A DNA stretch of 20,773 bases, taken from a virus. The stretch is taken from positions 1 to 20,773 of IMG/VR virus record IMGVR_UViG_3300049846_000379; one strand, 5' to 3'. The notes under the pieces were generated by a model, which did not search any database, was not told where the DNA came from, and saw only the letters and a program-made list of their open reading frames with translations. The translations under genes and the position numbers were made by a program. Below are positions 12,304 through 19,491 of this stretch, piece after piece. Position 1 is the stretch's first letter, and each line of letters opens with the position of its first letter.

Positions 12304-13173
12304 ATGGGGTTCATCACCGCGCAGGATCGGGTGGCACCACCCACTCCCCTGCCGCGCACCACGGGCGTTCTGTCGGTCGTGCCCATGCGCGAGGAGAACG
12401 GGCCGTGGGCCTACGGCGGCGCCACGTTCGACTCGGTGCTTTGCGGGTTCGCCCGGTACGGCGACGAGAAGTGCGGCGGTCCCGCTGTCAGCAAGACCTT
12501 CGACGCCCCGTCGTGGGGGTCCGCTGAGCCGTTCTGGATCTACGACGGCGTGAAGTGCGACCTGCTCAACACGGAGCGGTCGTACGAGGACATCGCGCGG
12601 GAGCGCCTGATCGCTGGCGCGTCCACCGCGATCGAGCGTGGCATCGTCGTCAAGGCGTTCCAGCCGTTCACCGATCCCGCCGCCACCCCGGCGGTGTCCG
12701 GTGGCGTCGTCGGCGCGACCACGGGCACGCAGACCGCGCTCGCGGCGCTCGGCCAGGTCGAGCAGGCCCTCTCGGAGCGGTACGCGGGCCAGGGCATCGT
12801 CCACATGGACCTCGTGACCGCGTACGACCTGATCGGCCAGCAGGCCCTCCACTTCGACCCGCTCACGTCCACGCTGCGGACGATCCTCGGGACGCCCGTG
12901 GTCATCGGAGCCGGGTACGACCTGTACCGGACGCGGACTGGTGGGCCCTTCAACCAGGCGTTCAGTCAGGCGTTCGCGACCGCGCAGATCGGTGGCTCGG
13001 CCATCGCGAACCGCTGGATCTTCGGGACCGGCGCGATGGAGATTCTGATGACCCCCGTGGTCACCAGCGTCGCCTACGACACCGCCAACAACGACAAGTA
13101 CGCGCTGGCCGAGCGTGTCGTCGCCGCCCTCATCGACTGCGACCTCGTGGTCGCCGCGAAGATCGCGCCGTAG
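12304..13173 (+). CDS. phage structural protein, possible second capsid-type protein
   Basis: This 289-residue protein has GGAAGGA (12292-12298) five bases before the ATG. I do not recognise a named family with certainty. Its second half has a layout reminiscent of HK97-fold proteins. It contains a long helix (ALAALGQVEQALSERYAG, 145-162), a central block with LRTILGTPVVIGAGYDLYRT (191-210), a strand-rich part (NRWIFGTGAMEILMTPVV, 236-253) and a final helix plus strand (ALAERVVAALIDCDLVVAAKI). The N-terminal part, with FWIYDGVKCDLL, is distinct. Directly after the capsid gene, it is most likely a virion component such as a vertex, minor capsid or connector protein. It carries no enzyme motif. 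Confidence 0.8.
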   Translation: MGFITAQDRVAPPTPLPRTTGVLSVVPMREENGPWAYGGATFDSVLCGFARYGDEKCGGPAVSKTFDAPSWGSAEPFWIYDGVKCDLLNTERSYEDIARERLIAGASTAIERGIVVKAFQPFTDPAATPAVSGGVVGATTGTQTALAALGQVEQALSERYAGQGIVHMDLVTAYDLIGQQALHFDPLTSTLRTILGTPVVIGAGYDLYRTRTGGPFNQAFSQAFATAQIGGSAIANRWIFGTGAMEILMTPVVTSVAYDTANNDKYALAERVVAALIDCDLVVAAKIAP

Positions 13174-13182
13174 GAGGCTGCC

Positions 13183-13422
13183 GTGGGATTCGTCGCCCCG
13201 TACACCGAGGACGTCCGCGCGACCCTGACGCGGATCGCCGCCGAGCGCGGCTACGACAACCCCTACGTCGTTCGCGGCACCGGCGAGGGGTTCTCCGTGC
13301 CCGACGACGTGGCCGAGGCGTACGGGGAGTGGCTGACCGCCTCCGCGAAGCCCGCACCGAAGTCCGCCAGCAAGCCAGCCCGCAAGACCGACAGCAAGCC
13401 AGCCCCCGACAAGGAGCACTGA
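13183..13422 (+). CDS. small protein with a lysine/alanine/proline-rich tail
   Basis: This 79-residue protein starts at GTG 13183 with AGGAGG (13172-13177) five bases upstream. Residues 1-52 form a compact domain (YTEDVRATLTRIAAERGYDN, then PYVVRGTGEGFSVPDDVAEAY). Residues 53-79 are a low-complexity basic tail with repeated SKPA units (PKSASKPARKTDSKPAPDKEH). It lies between two virion genes with almost no spacing. The basic tail could contact DNA or acidic capsid surfaces. The family is unknown to me. Its reality is supported by the strong ribosome binding site and tight packing. Confidence 0.8.
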   Translation: MGFVAPYTEDVRATLTRIAAERGYDNPYVVRGTGEGFSVPDDVAEAYGEWLTASAKPAPKSASKPARKTDSKPAPDKEH

Positions 13423-13423
13423 C

Positions 13424-14368
13424 ATGGGTTCTCGTACTTTCCCCCTCGTCCGGGGTCGGATGATGCGGCTGACTCGCCTGGACGGCTGCGGCAGCCCCGT
13501 GTACGGCGACTGCGGCCAGATCGTGACGGACGGGTTCATCTCCGTCGCGCTCTCGGCGCAGATCAACGAGGGTGAGGCCATCACCGTCACGAAGGCGAAC
13601 GGCAAGACCTGCGTCAACGACGCGCCCTCGCCCACCTTCGGCGGGTACACGGCGGAACTCAACTTCTGCAACGTGGACCCGGAACTGTTCGCCCTCGTCA
13701 CCGGCCAGGAGACGGTCAAGGACGCGAAGGGCGATGTCGTCGGGTTCCGCATGTCGGACAAGGTGAGCCTGGACGACTCCGGGTTCGCGCTGGAGGTGTG
13801 GGCGGGCGTCCCCGGCGAGAAGTGCGACACGTCGGCGGCTGCCGCTGCCGCGAAGTCCGCGCTCGGCTACATCCTCCTCCCGTACCTCAAGGGTGGCGTG
13901 CTCGGTGACTTCACCATCGAGAACGCGGCGGTCAACTTCACGATCACGGGTGCGGCCACGAAGTCCGGCGCTGGCTGGGGTGTCGGGCCGTACGACGTGG
14001 TGACGGACAACGGCGTCCCCGGGCCGCTGAACAAGCCCATCGGTGCCGGTGACCACCTGCACGTCCAGTTCACGCAGCACCCCGCGCCGACGGACCCGGG
14101 CGACGGCTGCCGTCCGCTGCTCGACCCGTCGATCGCGCCGGGCACCGCCCCGACGATCGCCGGGGGCACCGGGAACAAGGCGACCGTCACGGTCAGCGAC
14201 ACCGCGCACCCCATCTACATCGAGTGGGGCGACGGCAACTACACGTACCAGGCCAGCCCGAGCGCGTCGATCGAGCACACGTACGCCGCCCCCGGCGACT
14301 ACAAGGCCACCGCCCAGCAGGGCAAGGTCACCACCGCCCTCGACGTCACGGTCACGAAGACCCGCTGA
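13424..14368 (+). CDS. major tail (tube) protein with C-terminal PKD/Ig-like domain
   Basis: This 314-residue protein has AAGGAG (13411-13416) seven bases before the ATG. The N-terminal 215 residues show the actinophage tail-tube pattern: RMMRLTRLDGCG, VTDGFISVALSAQINEGEAI (35-54), GKTCVNDAPSPTF, LNFCNVDPELFALVTG (79-94) and GYILLPYLKGGVLGDFTIEN (148-167). Tube subunits stack into the tail conduit. Residues 240-313 form an added beta domain with WGDG (268-271) and HTYAAPGDY (285-293), the hallmark of PKD domains, linked by a Pro/Gly-rich stretch. Such Ig-like additions decorate the outside of phage tails and may bind host-surface glycans. A perfect hairpin follows the gene. Confidence 0.82.
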   Translation: MGSRTFPLVRGRMMRLTRLDGCGSPVYGDCGQIVTDGFISVALSAQINEGEAITVTKANGKTCVNDAPSPTFGGYTAELNFCNVDPELFALVTGQETVKDAKGDVVGFRMSDKVSLDDSGFALEVWAGVPGEKCDTSAAAAAAKSALGYILLPYLKGGVLGDFTIENAAVNFTITGAATKSGAGWGVGPYDVVTDNGVPGPLNKPIGAGDHLHVQFTQHPAPTDPGDGCRPLLDPSIAPGTAPTIAGGTGNKATVTVSDTAHPIYIEWGDGNYTYQASPSASIEHTYAAPGDYKATAQQGKVTTALDVTVTKTR

Positions 14369-14383
14369 CACCGCGAACGAGTC

Positions 14384-14420
14384 GCCCGGCGGCTGGGTCA
14401 TCGCCGCCCAGCCGCCGGGC
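14384..14420 (+). terminator. perfect 14-bp hairpin after the tail-tube gene
   Basis: GCCCGGCGGCTGGG (14384-14397) pairs perfectly with CCCAGCCGCCGGGC (14407-14420) across a nine-base loop. The following TCATTCTT is the nearest thing to a T-tract in the window, so this is the best intrinsic terminator candidate. The next gene's ribosome binding site (TAGGAG, 14428-14433) begins at once, so some readthrough is expected. Confidence 0.8.
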
Positions 14421-14439
14421 TCATTCTTAGGAGCGAACC

Positions 14440-15294
14440 GTGGGCTGCGTCCAGTGGAACCTCAACCTCGGCTGCGGGGATCGCACGTGGTGGGACGGGT
14501 TGTCCAAGGACGTGCAGGACCGTGCTACCTCCCTCGCGTGGTCCACCCTCAACCACCTCTCCGGTGGCCTCGTCGGGGGCTGCCCGGTCGCTGCCCGCCC
14601 GTGCCGGAAGGGGTGCGCGGACGCCGCCGCCGCCAGGGGGGTCGCGTGGCCCCCGATGCTGCGGCCCTTCACCCGTGGCGGGTTCTGGTACAACGCGCCC
14701 TGCGGCTGCGGGACGAAGGACTGCTCCTGCACGGAAATCTGCGAGATTGCCATGCCGGGCCTCGTCGCCGCCGTTCACTCGGTGTGGGAGCACGGCGTGG
14801 AACTGCCCCACAGCGCGTACCGGATCGACAACGGGCGCCTGCTGGTCCGGCAGGACGGGCTGTGCTGGCCTGAGTGCCAGGACATGACGAAGGACTGGGA
14901 CCACCCCGACGCGTTCACGGTGATCTACACGCCGGGCATCAAGCCGGGCAACGCCGGGGAGTGGGCGGCGGGTGTCCTGGCCTACGAGTTCGCGAAGGCG
15001 TGCAACGGCGACAAGTGCCGCCTCCCGTCGTCGGTGTCGTCGCTGTCGCGGCAGGGCGTCAGCATGGACTTCTCGCAAGGCATGTTCCCCGACGGGAACA
15101 CCGGCATCCGTGAGGTGGACGCCTACATCCTGTCGATCAACCCCAACCACCTGACGCAGCCGCCCCGCGTGTGGTCGCCCGACGTGACAGGCCCTCGCTA
15201 CACCGAGGTGACGCAGGCCATCATGGATACCCTTGCCACGGGCCCGTTCGGCCCGGAGTTCGACGCCAGCGACTTCGCTGTGCTGAGCCCGTAG
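14440..15294 (+). CDS. probable head-to-tail adaptor, cysteine-rich
   Basis: This 284-residue protein starts at GTG 14440, with TAGGAG at 14428-14433. It begins MGCVQWNLNLGCGDRTWW and has 14 Cys, clustered at 48-59 and in the motif CGCGTKDCSCTEIC (88-101). That motif leads into LPGP-like beta strands, RIDNGRLLVRQDGLCWPECQDM (128-149), a helix LAYEFAKACNG, RQGVSMDF (204-211) and GIREVDAYILSINPN (222-236). This succession is familiar from actinophage proteins annotated as head-to-tail connectors or adaptors. The Cys cluster could hold zinc. Its place after the tail-tube gene, rather than between capsid and tube, is unusual for an adaptor, so the function is less certain than the family resemblance. 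Confidence 0.72.
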   Translation: MGCVQWNLNLGCGDRTWWDGLSKDVQDRATSLAWSTLNHLSGGLVGGCPVAARPCRKGCADAAAARGVAWPPMLRPFTRGGFWYNAPCGCGTKDCSCTEICEIAMPGLVAAVHSVWEHGVELPHSAYRIDNGRLLVRQDGLCWPECQDMTKDWDHPDAFTVIYTPGIKPGNAGEWAAGVLAYEFAKACNGDKCRLPSSVSSLSRQGVSMDFSQGMFPDGNTGIREVDAYILSINPNHLTQPPRVWSPDVTGPRYTEVTQAIMDTLATGPFGPEFDASDFAVLSP

Positions 15295-15303
15295 GGAGAC
15301 GCG

Positions 15304-17865
15304 ATGACCTCGCCGTACGACGACGCGCAGCAGTTCATCCCCTACAAGCCGTTCCCACCGGGCTCGATCCCCACTGCGGATCAGATCCTCGGCCAACTGT
15401 TCCCCGAGCCCACCGATCCGCCGGTGGAGCACTACATCACCCCGGCGGACCTCGCGTACGCGTGGACGGCGTTCCTGTCGATGATCGACGCGTTCACGGG
15501 CCGGATCCGCACCGGCCCGAACCCGCCGACCAACCCGGGCTCCGCGATGGTCCCGCCCGCCCGTGACGGCGACATGTGGGTGGACACCACCCTCGGTGAC
15601 CTGTGGCAGTACGTGGGCGGGACGTGGCGGACGGTCACCCGGTACGGCAACCCGTTCACGATCGCGCAGGGCGACCCGAACCACACCCAGTTCCCCACGG
15701 CGTCGCGGGACGGCGACCTCCACTACGACACCCTCACGGGGATCCTGTGGGCGCACGACCTCGGCACGGGCTGGCACGCGGTGTCGCAGGGCCCCGCCTC
15801 GACGCCGGGCGTGCAGGCCCTTGACGACCTCCTCGACGTGGACACGACGGGCCTCCGCAACGGCACGGCGCTGGTCTACTCGGCGGCGCAGAAGCAGTGG
15901 GTGCCGGTCCTCATGCCGAAGCCCACGCAGTTCCGTGGCGCGGTCGCGGACGCTGCGGCCCTGGCGACGATCACCAACCCGTTCGACGGTGACCTTGCCG
16001 TCACCCGCGACGACGGGCACCTGCACGTCTACATCGCCGCGTCCGGCTGGGACAACATCGGCCCCGTCGCCGCGTCCACGGTCGCGGACGGCAACGACGA
16101 CGGCGACATGCTGCTGTGGGACGCCGGGCAGCGCATGTGGCTGCCGTCGGCGGACTACTTCGGTGACGAGAGCAACGTGTTCTACGCGCCCGGCGGTGAC
16201 CCGGCCAACGACCACGGCGTCCCCATCTACAACCCCGGCGCGAACGAGTGGAACGTGGGGCGCCTGTCCCTGTCCGACCTCGCGGAGATGTGGGGCGTCA
16301 CGGGTGTGGCCGACGGGTCGCTGATCGTCTGGGACTCGGCTACGCAGGCGTGGCAGATCGGTGCCCCGGTGGCGGTGCCCACCCTGGCGTCCCTGCCCGA
16401 CGTGGACGTGTCGGCGGCACAGCAGGGCGACGTGCTCGTCCTGGGCGCTGGTGGCATGTGGACGACCCGGTGGGACAAGACGCCCCGGCAGACACCGACG
16501 GTCTACTCGGGCACCGCCGCGCTGGTCCCCGGCGACATCAACGACGCGACGAAGCGGTACGGCATGGCAGCGGACACGCGGCCCGACCCGCTGCTCCACC
16601 CGCCGAAGGCGCAGGACATCTACCTGTGCTCGGTCAACGACGACGTGGTGCGGTTCACCGGCATGTCCGCCGGGCACGGCACCGCTGACGCGCTCCTCGC
16701 GGCCATCAAGGCGATCACGGACACGATCACCGTCCCGAACGTCGCGGCGGCTTCCGGGGCGAACCCGGTCACTCTGGGCCTGAACGCGTCCGAGGTGAAC
16801 GGCAACATCGTCATCACGCAGACGGGCGCAGCGCCCGCGCTGCCGCAGGTCATGTGCGACGCCGTGAACGGGGCCGGTGGGCGCGTCACGGCGGGCCTGG
16901 TGATGCGCATGACGGAGGCCGTCGGCTTCCCCGGCGTCGCCCCCCGCACGTTCACCTACACCCTCGTCGCCGGTGACGAACTCGACGGCAACGTGTTGGC
17001 GCAGCACATCAACGCCGCGTTCCAGGCGGCTCCCTTCAACGGCGACTACACCTGCCGCTGGTTCCAGTCTGCGCTGACCATCGAAGCGGCCCGCCCCGTC
17101 TCGCTGTGCGACCCCGCCGGGAACATGTGGGTCAGGTGTCAGAACATCACGGACCGGGGCGGCTCCGGTGGCGTGGGCGCCTCGACTGAACTGCTCGCCA
17201 CGACGTGCGGTGTCCAAGACCTCACGGCGGGTCTGCTGTCGAACGTGCCCGCGCCTCTGTCGGTCACCTCGGCGCCGGGAACGCTGACGCTGCGCGTCCC
17301 CGCCGACGGGTCGATCACGTCGCCCACGATCAACCTCGACGTGCAGCGTCAGCACGTGAACGTGACGCTGCGGCACACCCTCGGCTACTACATCGAGGAC
17401 CGCGACAACGCGGCCAAGGACGACGCGCTCGTGTTCGACGGGACGCTGTGGAAGCCCGAAGCGGTCCTCACGGCGAACAGCGGCTACACGAAGGCCCAGG
17501 TGGACACGAAGATCGCCTCGGTCGCGTCGGGCATCACCCACGGCATCCCCGTGCGCGCCATCACCGCGACACCACCGACGGCGCCGACCGCTGGCGACGC
17601 CTACATCGTCGGGGTCGGCGCCACGGGCGCGTTCGCCGGGCAGGACGGCAAGGTCGCAACGTGGACGAACGGCGCGTGGACGTTCCAGACGCCCCGCACA
17701 GGTGAGGCTCACCTGAACGAGACGGACGAGGCCATGTACGTCGCCGGGGCCGGGTCCGTGTGGAACAAGATCGGATCCGTCGGCCTGAAAGTCGTCGTGT
17801 GCACCGTGGCGCAGTACCAGGCGCTCACCCCGCCTGACCCTTCGACGCTGTACCTGCTGACGTAG
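15304..17865 (+). CDS. large tail fibre-like protein with DGD repeats and DUF2793-type C-terminus
   Basis: This 853-residue protein follows GGGAG (15295-15299). After a proline-rich N-terminus comes a series of short beta-hairpin units of the form 'DGDlwvd...W': about residues 88-108, 136-160, 228-253, 265-280, 337-352 and 374-390. Some are preceded by 'LDDLLDVDTT' or 'LASLPDVDVS' spacers. Such units build phage fibres. The central part (about 400-690) is beta-rich. The C-terminus has AYIVGVGATGAFAGQDGKVA and WTFQTPR (DUF2793-like), then a final VVVCTVAQYQALTPPDPSTL segment, a common cap of actinophage upper tail fibre proteins. It probably takes part in host recognition. Low methionine and Ala/Asp/Gly/Thr-rich composition fit a trimeric fibre. 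Confidence 0.78.
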   Translation: MTSPYDDAQQFIPYKPFPPGSIPTADQILGQLFPEPTDPPVEHYITPADLAYAWTAFLSMIDAFTGRIRTGPNPPTNPGSAMVPPARDGDMWVDTTLGDLWQYVGGTWRTVTRYGNPFTIAQGDPNHTQFPTASRDGDLHYDTLTGILWAHDLGTGWHAVSQGPASTPGVQALDDLLDVDTTGLRNGTALVYSAAQKQWVPVLMPKPTQFRGAVADAAALATITNPFDGDLAVTRDDGHLHVYIAASGWDNIGPVAASTVADGNDDGDMLLWDAGQRMWLPSADYFGDESNVFYAPGGDPANDHGVPIYNPGANEWNVGRLSLSDLAEMWGVTGVADGSLIVWDSATQAWQIGAPVAVPTLASLPDVDVSAAQQGDVLVLGAGGMWTTRWDKTPRQTPTVYSGTAALVPGDINDATKRYGMAADTRPDPLLHPPKAQDIYLCSVNDDVVRFTGMSAGHGTADALLAAIKAITDTITVPNVAAASGANPVTLGLNASEVNGNIVITQTGAAPALPQVMCDAVNGAGGRVTAGLVMRMTEAVGFPGVAPRTFTYTLVAGDELDGNVLAQHINAAFQAAPFNGDYTCRWFQSALTIEAARPVSLCDPAGNMWVRCQNITDRGGSGGVGASTELLATTCGVQDLTAGLLSNVPAPLSVTSAPGTLTLRVPADGSITSPTINLDVQRQHVNVTLRHTLGYYIEDRDNAAKDDALVFDGTLWKPEAVLTANSGYTKAQVDTKIASVASGITHGIPVRAITATPPTAPTAGDAYIVGVGATGAFAGQDGKVATWTNGAWTFQTPRTGEAHLNETDEAMYVAGAGSVWNKIGSVGLKVVVCTVAQYQALTPPDPSTLYLLT

Positions 17866-17874
17866 GCGCCTGCC

Positions 17875-18678
17875 ATGCCGTCCGCAGACTTCACGAAGGT
17901 CGTCAACGGTGTCCGCTACGGCGGCACCACTATCCGCGAGGTCCGGTACGGGCCGACGCTGGTGTGGCCGATCGTCAAGACCATCAACCGGGCCGCGACG
18001 ATCGCCGCGCTCCAACGCGCCATCCAGGCTGCGGCGAACACCGCAGCCCACCAGTCGTGGACTCTGGAAATCCACCCCGGGAGCGGGCAGGGCGCACGCG
18101 AGGTGACGGCGTGGGTGCAGGTGATGCGCCAGGGTGACATCAGCCTCACGCTGACGCAGCAGCCGTGGGCTGCACGCCCGGAGAAGGGCACCTTCTGGCT
18201 GGACGATTCGGTCATGGCGGTCGGCCACGAGTACGGGATCAGGCGGGAGACGACCGGCGCGGTCGTCCGCTACACGGTGAAGCCCAGCGACGCCATCGAG
18301 GACGTGGCGAGGGGGTTGGCCGCGCTGGCTACCGCGAAGTGGCCCGATGTCGGGTTCCTCGACAACGGCCAGAACATCGACTACCAGACGATGTACCCGG
18401 CGAACATCGCGGATCACGTCCTGTATACGTGGTCCGGCCTCGGCGGCGTGATGAACTCGTTTGGCTACTCCACGCAGATCGGCCCCGAATACTCCGCAGA
18501 CACGGGCGCGCCGGACCTGATGGACGGTATCACCGTGGACCCGCCGCTCACCCTCACCCGCGTCGGCCTGTACGGGGCGACGACCATCCTGATCCCGAAC
18601 CCCATTCCTGACGCTACGCAGGAGTTCGTGGTCCACTGGGGTGGTAGCACCATCACCGTCCCCGTCGTGCGGTCCTGA
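17875..18678 (+). CDS. probable minor tail protein
   Basis: This 267-residue protein starts nine bases after the fibre gene, with only a weak ribosome binding site. The opening DFTKVVNGVRYGGTTIREVR followed by YGPTLVWP is a pattern seen at the start of many phage tail and baseplate-associated proteins. The middle part (ALQRAIQAAANTAAHQSWTLEIHPGSG) is helical then beta-rich, and the C-terminal third (GITVDPPLTLTRVGLYGATT, then FVVHWGGSTITVPVV) is a beta domain. There is no signal peptide or enzyme motif. Its place between the fibre and lysis genes supports a tail role. The exact function is unknown. Confidence 0.75.
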   Translation: MPSADFTKVVNGVRYGGTTIREVRYGPTLVWPIVKTINRAATIAALQRAIQAAANTAAHQSWTLEIHPGSGQGAREVTAWVQVMRQGDISLTLTQQPWAARPEKGTFWLDDSVMAVGHEYGIRRETTGAVVRYTVKPSDAIEDVARGLAALATAKWPDVGFLDNGQNIDYQTMYPANIADHVLYTWSGLGGVMNSFGYSTQIGPEYSADTGAPDLMDGITVDPPLTLTRVGLYGATTILIPNPIPDATQEFVVHWGGSTITVPVVRS

Positions 18679-18689
18679 TAGGAGACGCT

Positions 18690-18917
18690 ATGCAGATGCC
18701 CAAGTTCCCGAACAAGTGGCCGCTGCTCATCGCGTCTGCCTTCTTCGCCGTGTCCGCTGCCGGGATGGCGGTGGAGACGGACGAACTCGCCATCGCGTTC
18801 ATGGCCGCTTCGCTGATGCTGGCCGGTGCGTTCGTTGTCATTATCGGCCAGTCGAGTCAAGGAGGTAGCACAGATGGGTCCAATGAGCCGGGTACAGCGC
18901 GCCGCAAGCGCAAGTAG
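18690..18917 (+). CDS. two-TM membrane protein, candidate holin
   Basis: This 75-residue protein has an N-terminus MQMPKFPNKW, two hydrophobic segments (about 11-28 and 33-53), a polar Gly/Ser linker and a strongly basic end (ARRKRK). This size and topology match small phage holins, which permeabilise the inner membrane at lysis. It overlaps by 44 bases the start of a peptidase gene that looks like an endolysin, which supports the call. GGAG (18681-18684) lies five bases before the first ATG (18690) and eleven before the second (18696). Both in-frame Met codons may be used. No family was recognised from sequence alone; a different membrane role is possible. Confidence 0.65.
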   Translation: MQMPKFPNKWPLLIASAFFAVSAAGMAVETDELAIAFMAASLMLAGAFVVIIGQSSQGGSTDGSNEPGTARRKRK

Positions 18918-19236
18918 TTGCGTTCCGTTCCTGTGCCTGCGGTACGTCCGCACGTGGTGTGGGGTGGGCTCCAAGTTCCCGTCCGCGATCAAGGCGTGGG
19001 AGGGCGCGACCATCAAGCACCGGGGCCGTGACCCGCGCCCCGGCTTCCCTGTGTTCTTCTCCGGGGGTCGGTTCGGGCACATCGCTCTGTCCCTCGGTGG
19101 CGACAAGATCCGCACGACGGACTGGCCGAGCAAGGGCCGGGTCGGGACCACCACGATCGGGGAACTGGAACGCCGCTGGGGGAAGGTGTACGTGGGCTGG
19201 ACCGAAGACCTGAACGGGCACCGCCTCAGCGGCTGA
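18874..19236 (+). CDS. compact Cys/His peptidase, candidate endolysin
   Basis: This 120-residue protein starts at ATG 18874, which has AAGGAGG (18859-18865) eight bases upstream. A longer frame from 18826 lacks such a site. Cys21 in FLCLRYVRTW and His69 in GGRFGHIALSLG, followed by Asp83 in RTTDWPS, fit the Cys-His arrangement of CHAP or NlpC/P60-like cell-wall peptidases. The ending WGKVYVGWTEDLNG is typical of actinophage lysin peptidase domains. It would cut peptidoglycan peptides. No separate cell-wall-binding or amidase domain follows, so it is a minimal enzyme, perhaps one half of a split lysin. The 3' end carries the first copy of a 34-bp repeat. Confidence 0.75.
   Translation: MGPMSRVQRAASASSCVPFLCLRYVRTWCGVGSKFPSAIKAWEGATIKHRGRDPRPGFPVFFSGGRFGHIALSLGGDKIRTTDWPSKGRVGTTTIGELERRWGKVYVGWTEDLNGHRLSG
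19203..19236 (+). repeat. 34-bp direct repeat, copy 1
   Basis: The last 34 bases of the peptidase gene match 19427-19460 with only two mismatches (bases 19225-19226 against 19449-19450). The copies are exactly 224 bases apart. Both are read in the coding frame and encode EDLNGHR(L/T)SG plus stop. Confidence 0.9.
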
Positions 19237-19241
19237 TCCAC

Positions 19242-19460
19242 GTGGATTCGGCGGATATGCTTCGTGCGCTGGTGCGAAAGTGGCGACTGACGGCGCTCAG
19301 GGACCGCAGCGCCCGCTTCCTCCCTGGCCTGAGTCAGTCGGCGGCTGCGTGGTACAAGGGGCGCGCTCGCGGCTTGGAGGACGCCGCCGATGACCTGGCG
19401 GAACTGGTCGGGGAACCACCTGATGACGAAGACCTGAACGGGCACCGCACCAGCGGCTGA
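19242..19460 (+). CDS. small helical protein sharing its C-terminus with the upstream peptidase
   Basis: This 72-residue protein starts at GTG 19242; ATG 19257 would give 67 residues. Neither has a good ribosome binding site, so reinitiation after the peptidase stop, six bases away, is likely. Residues 6-56 are charged and helical (DMLRALVRKWRLTALRDRSA, then AAAWYKGRARGLEDAADDLAEL). The final ten residues, EDLNGHRTSG, repeat the peptidase C-terminus almost exactly, and the DNA repeat is nearly perfect. There is no membrane segment or catalytic motif. It could be an accessory lysis protein, but nothing proves it. Confidence 0.65.
   Translation: MDSADMLRALVRKWRLTALRDRSARFLPGLSQSAAAWYKGRARGLEDAADDLAELVGEPPDDEDLNGHRTSG
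19427..19460 (+). repeat. 34-bp direct repeat, copy 2
   Basis: This is the second copy of the repeat at 19203-19236, forming the last codons and stop of the small helical protein gene. The tight identity at the DNA level points to recent duplication or recombination rather than convergent protein sequence. Confidence 0.9.
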
Positions 19461-19491
19461 CCCGCCCTCCACAGATCGGAGTTGGAACCCA

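Noticed and set aside
11241-12527. Alternative plus-strand frame overlapping the capsid gene
   Set aside because: It is Arg/His/Gly-rich frame shadow spanning the capsid stop and the hairpin, without a ribosome binding site.
9979-13830. Open frame of about 1283 codons on the minus strand opposite the capsid genes
   Set aside because: Same mirror effect. It crosses several well-supported plus-strand genes and hairpins, and its protein is repetitive with no known pattern.
14398-18636. Open frame of about 1412 codons on the minus strand
   Set aside because: It mirrors the adaptor, fibre and tail genes in a high-GC region where stop codons are rare. The translation is Arg/Val/Gly/His-rich low-complexity sequence with no domain. 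The plus-strand genes have ribosome binding sites and recognisable motifs.
18690-19236. Holin and peptidase frames as one gene split by a frameshift
   Set aside because: The peptidase has its own strong ribosome binding site and ATG inside the end of the membrane protein gene. The membrane protein ends in a natural basic tail.
19203-19460. Direct repeats as a CRISPR or attachment-site pair
   Set aside because: Only two copies exist, and both are the coding ends of genes. No integrase or tRNA gene is nearby.
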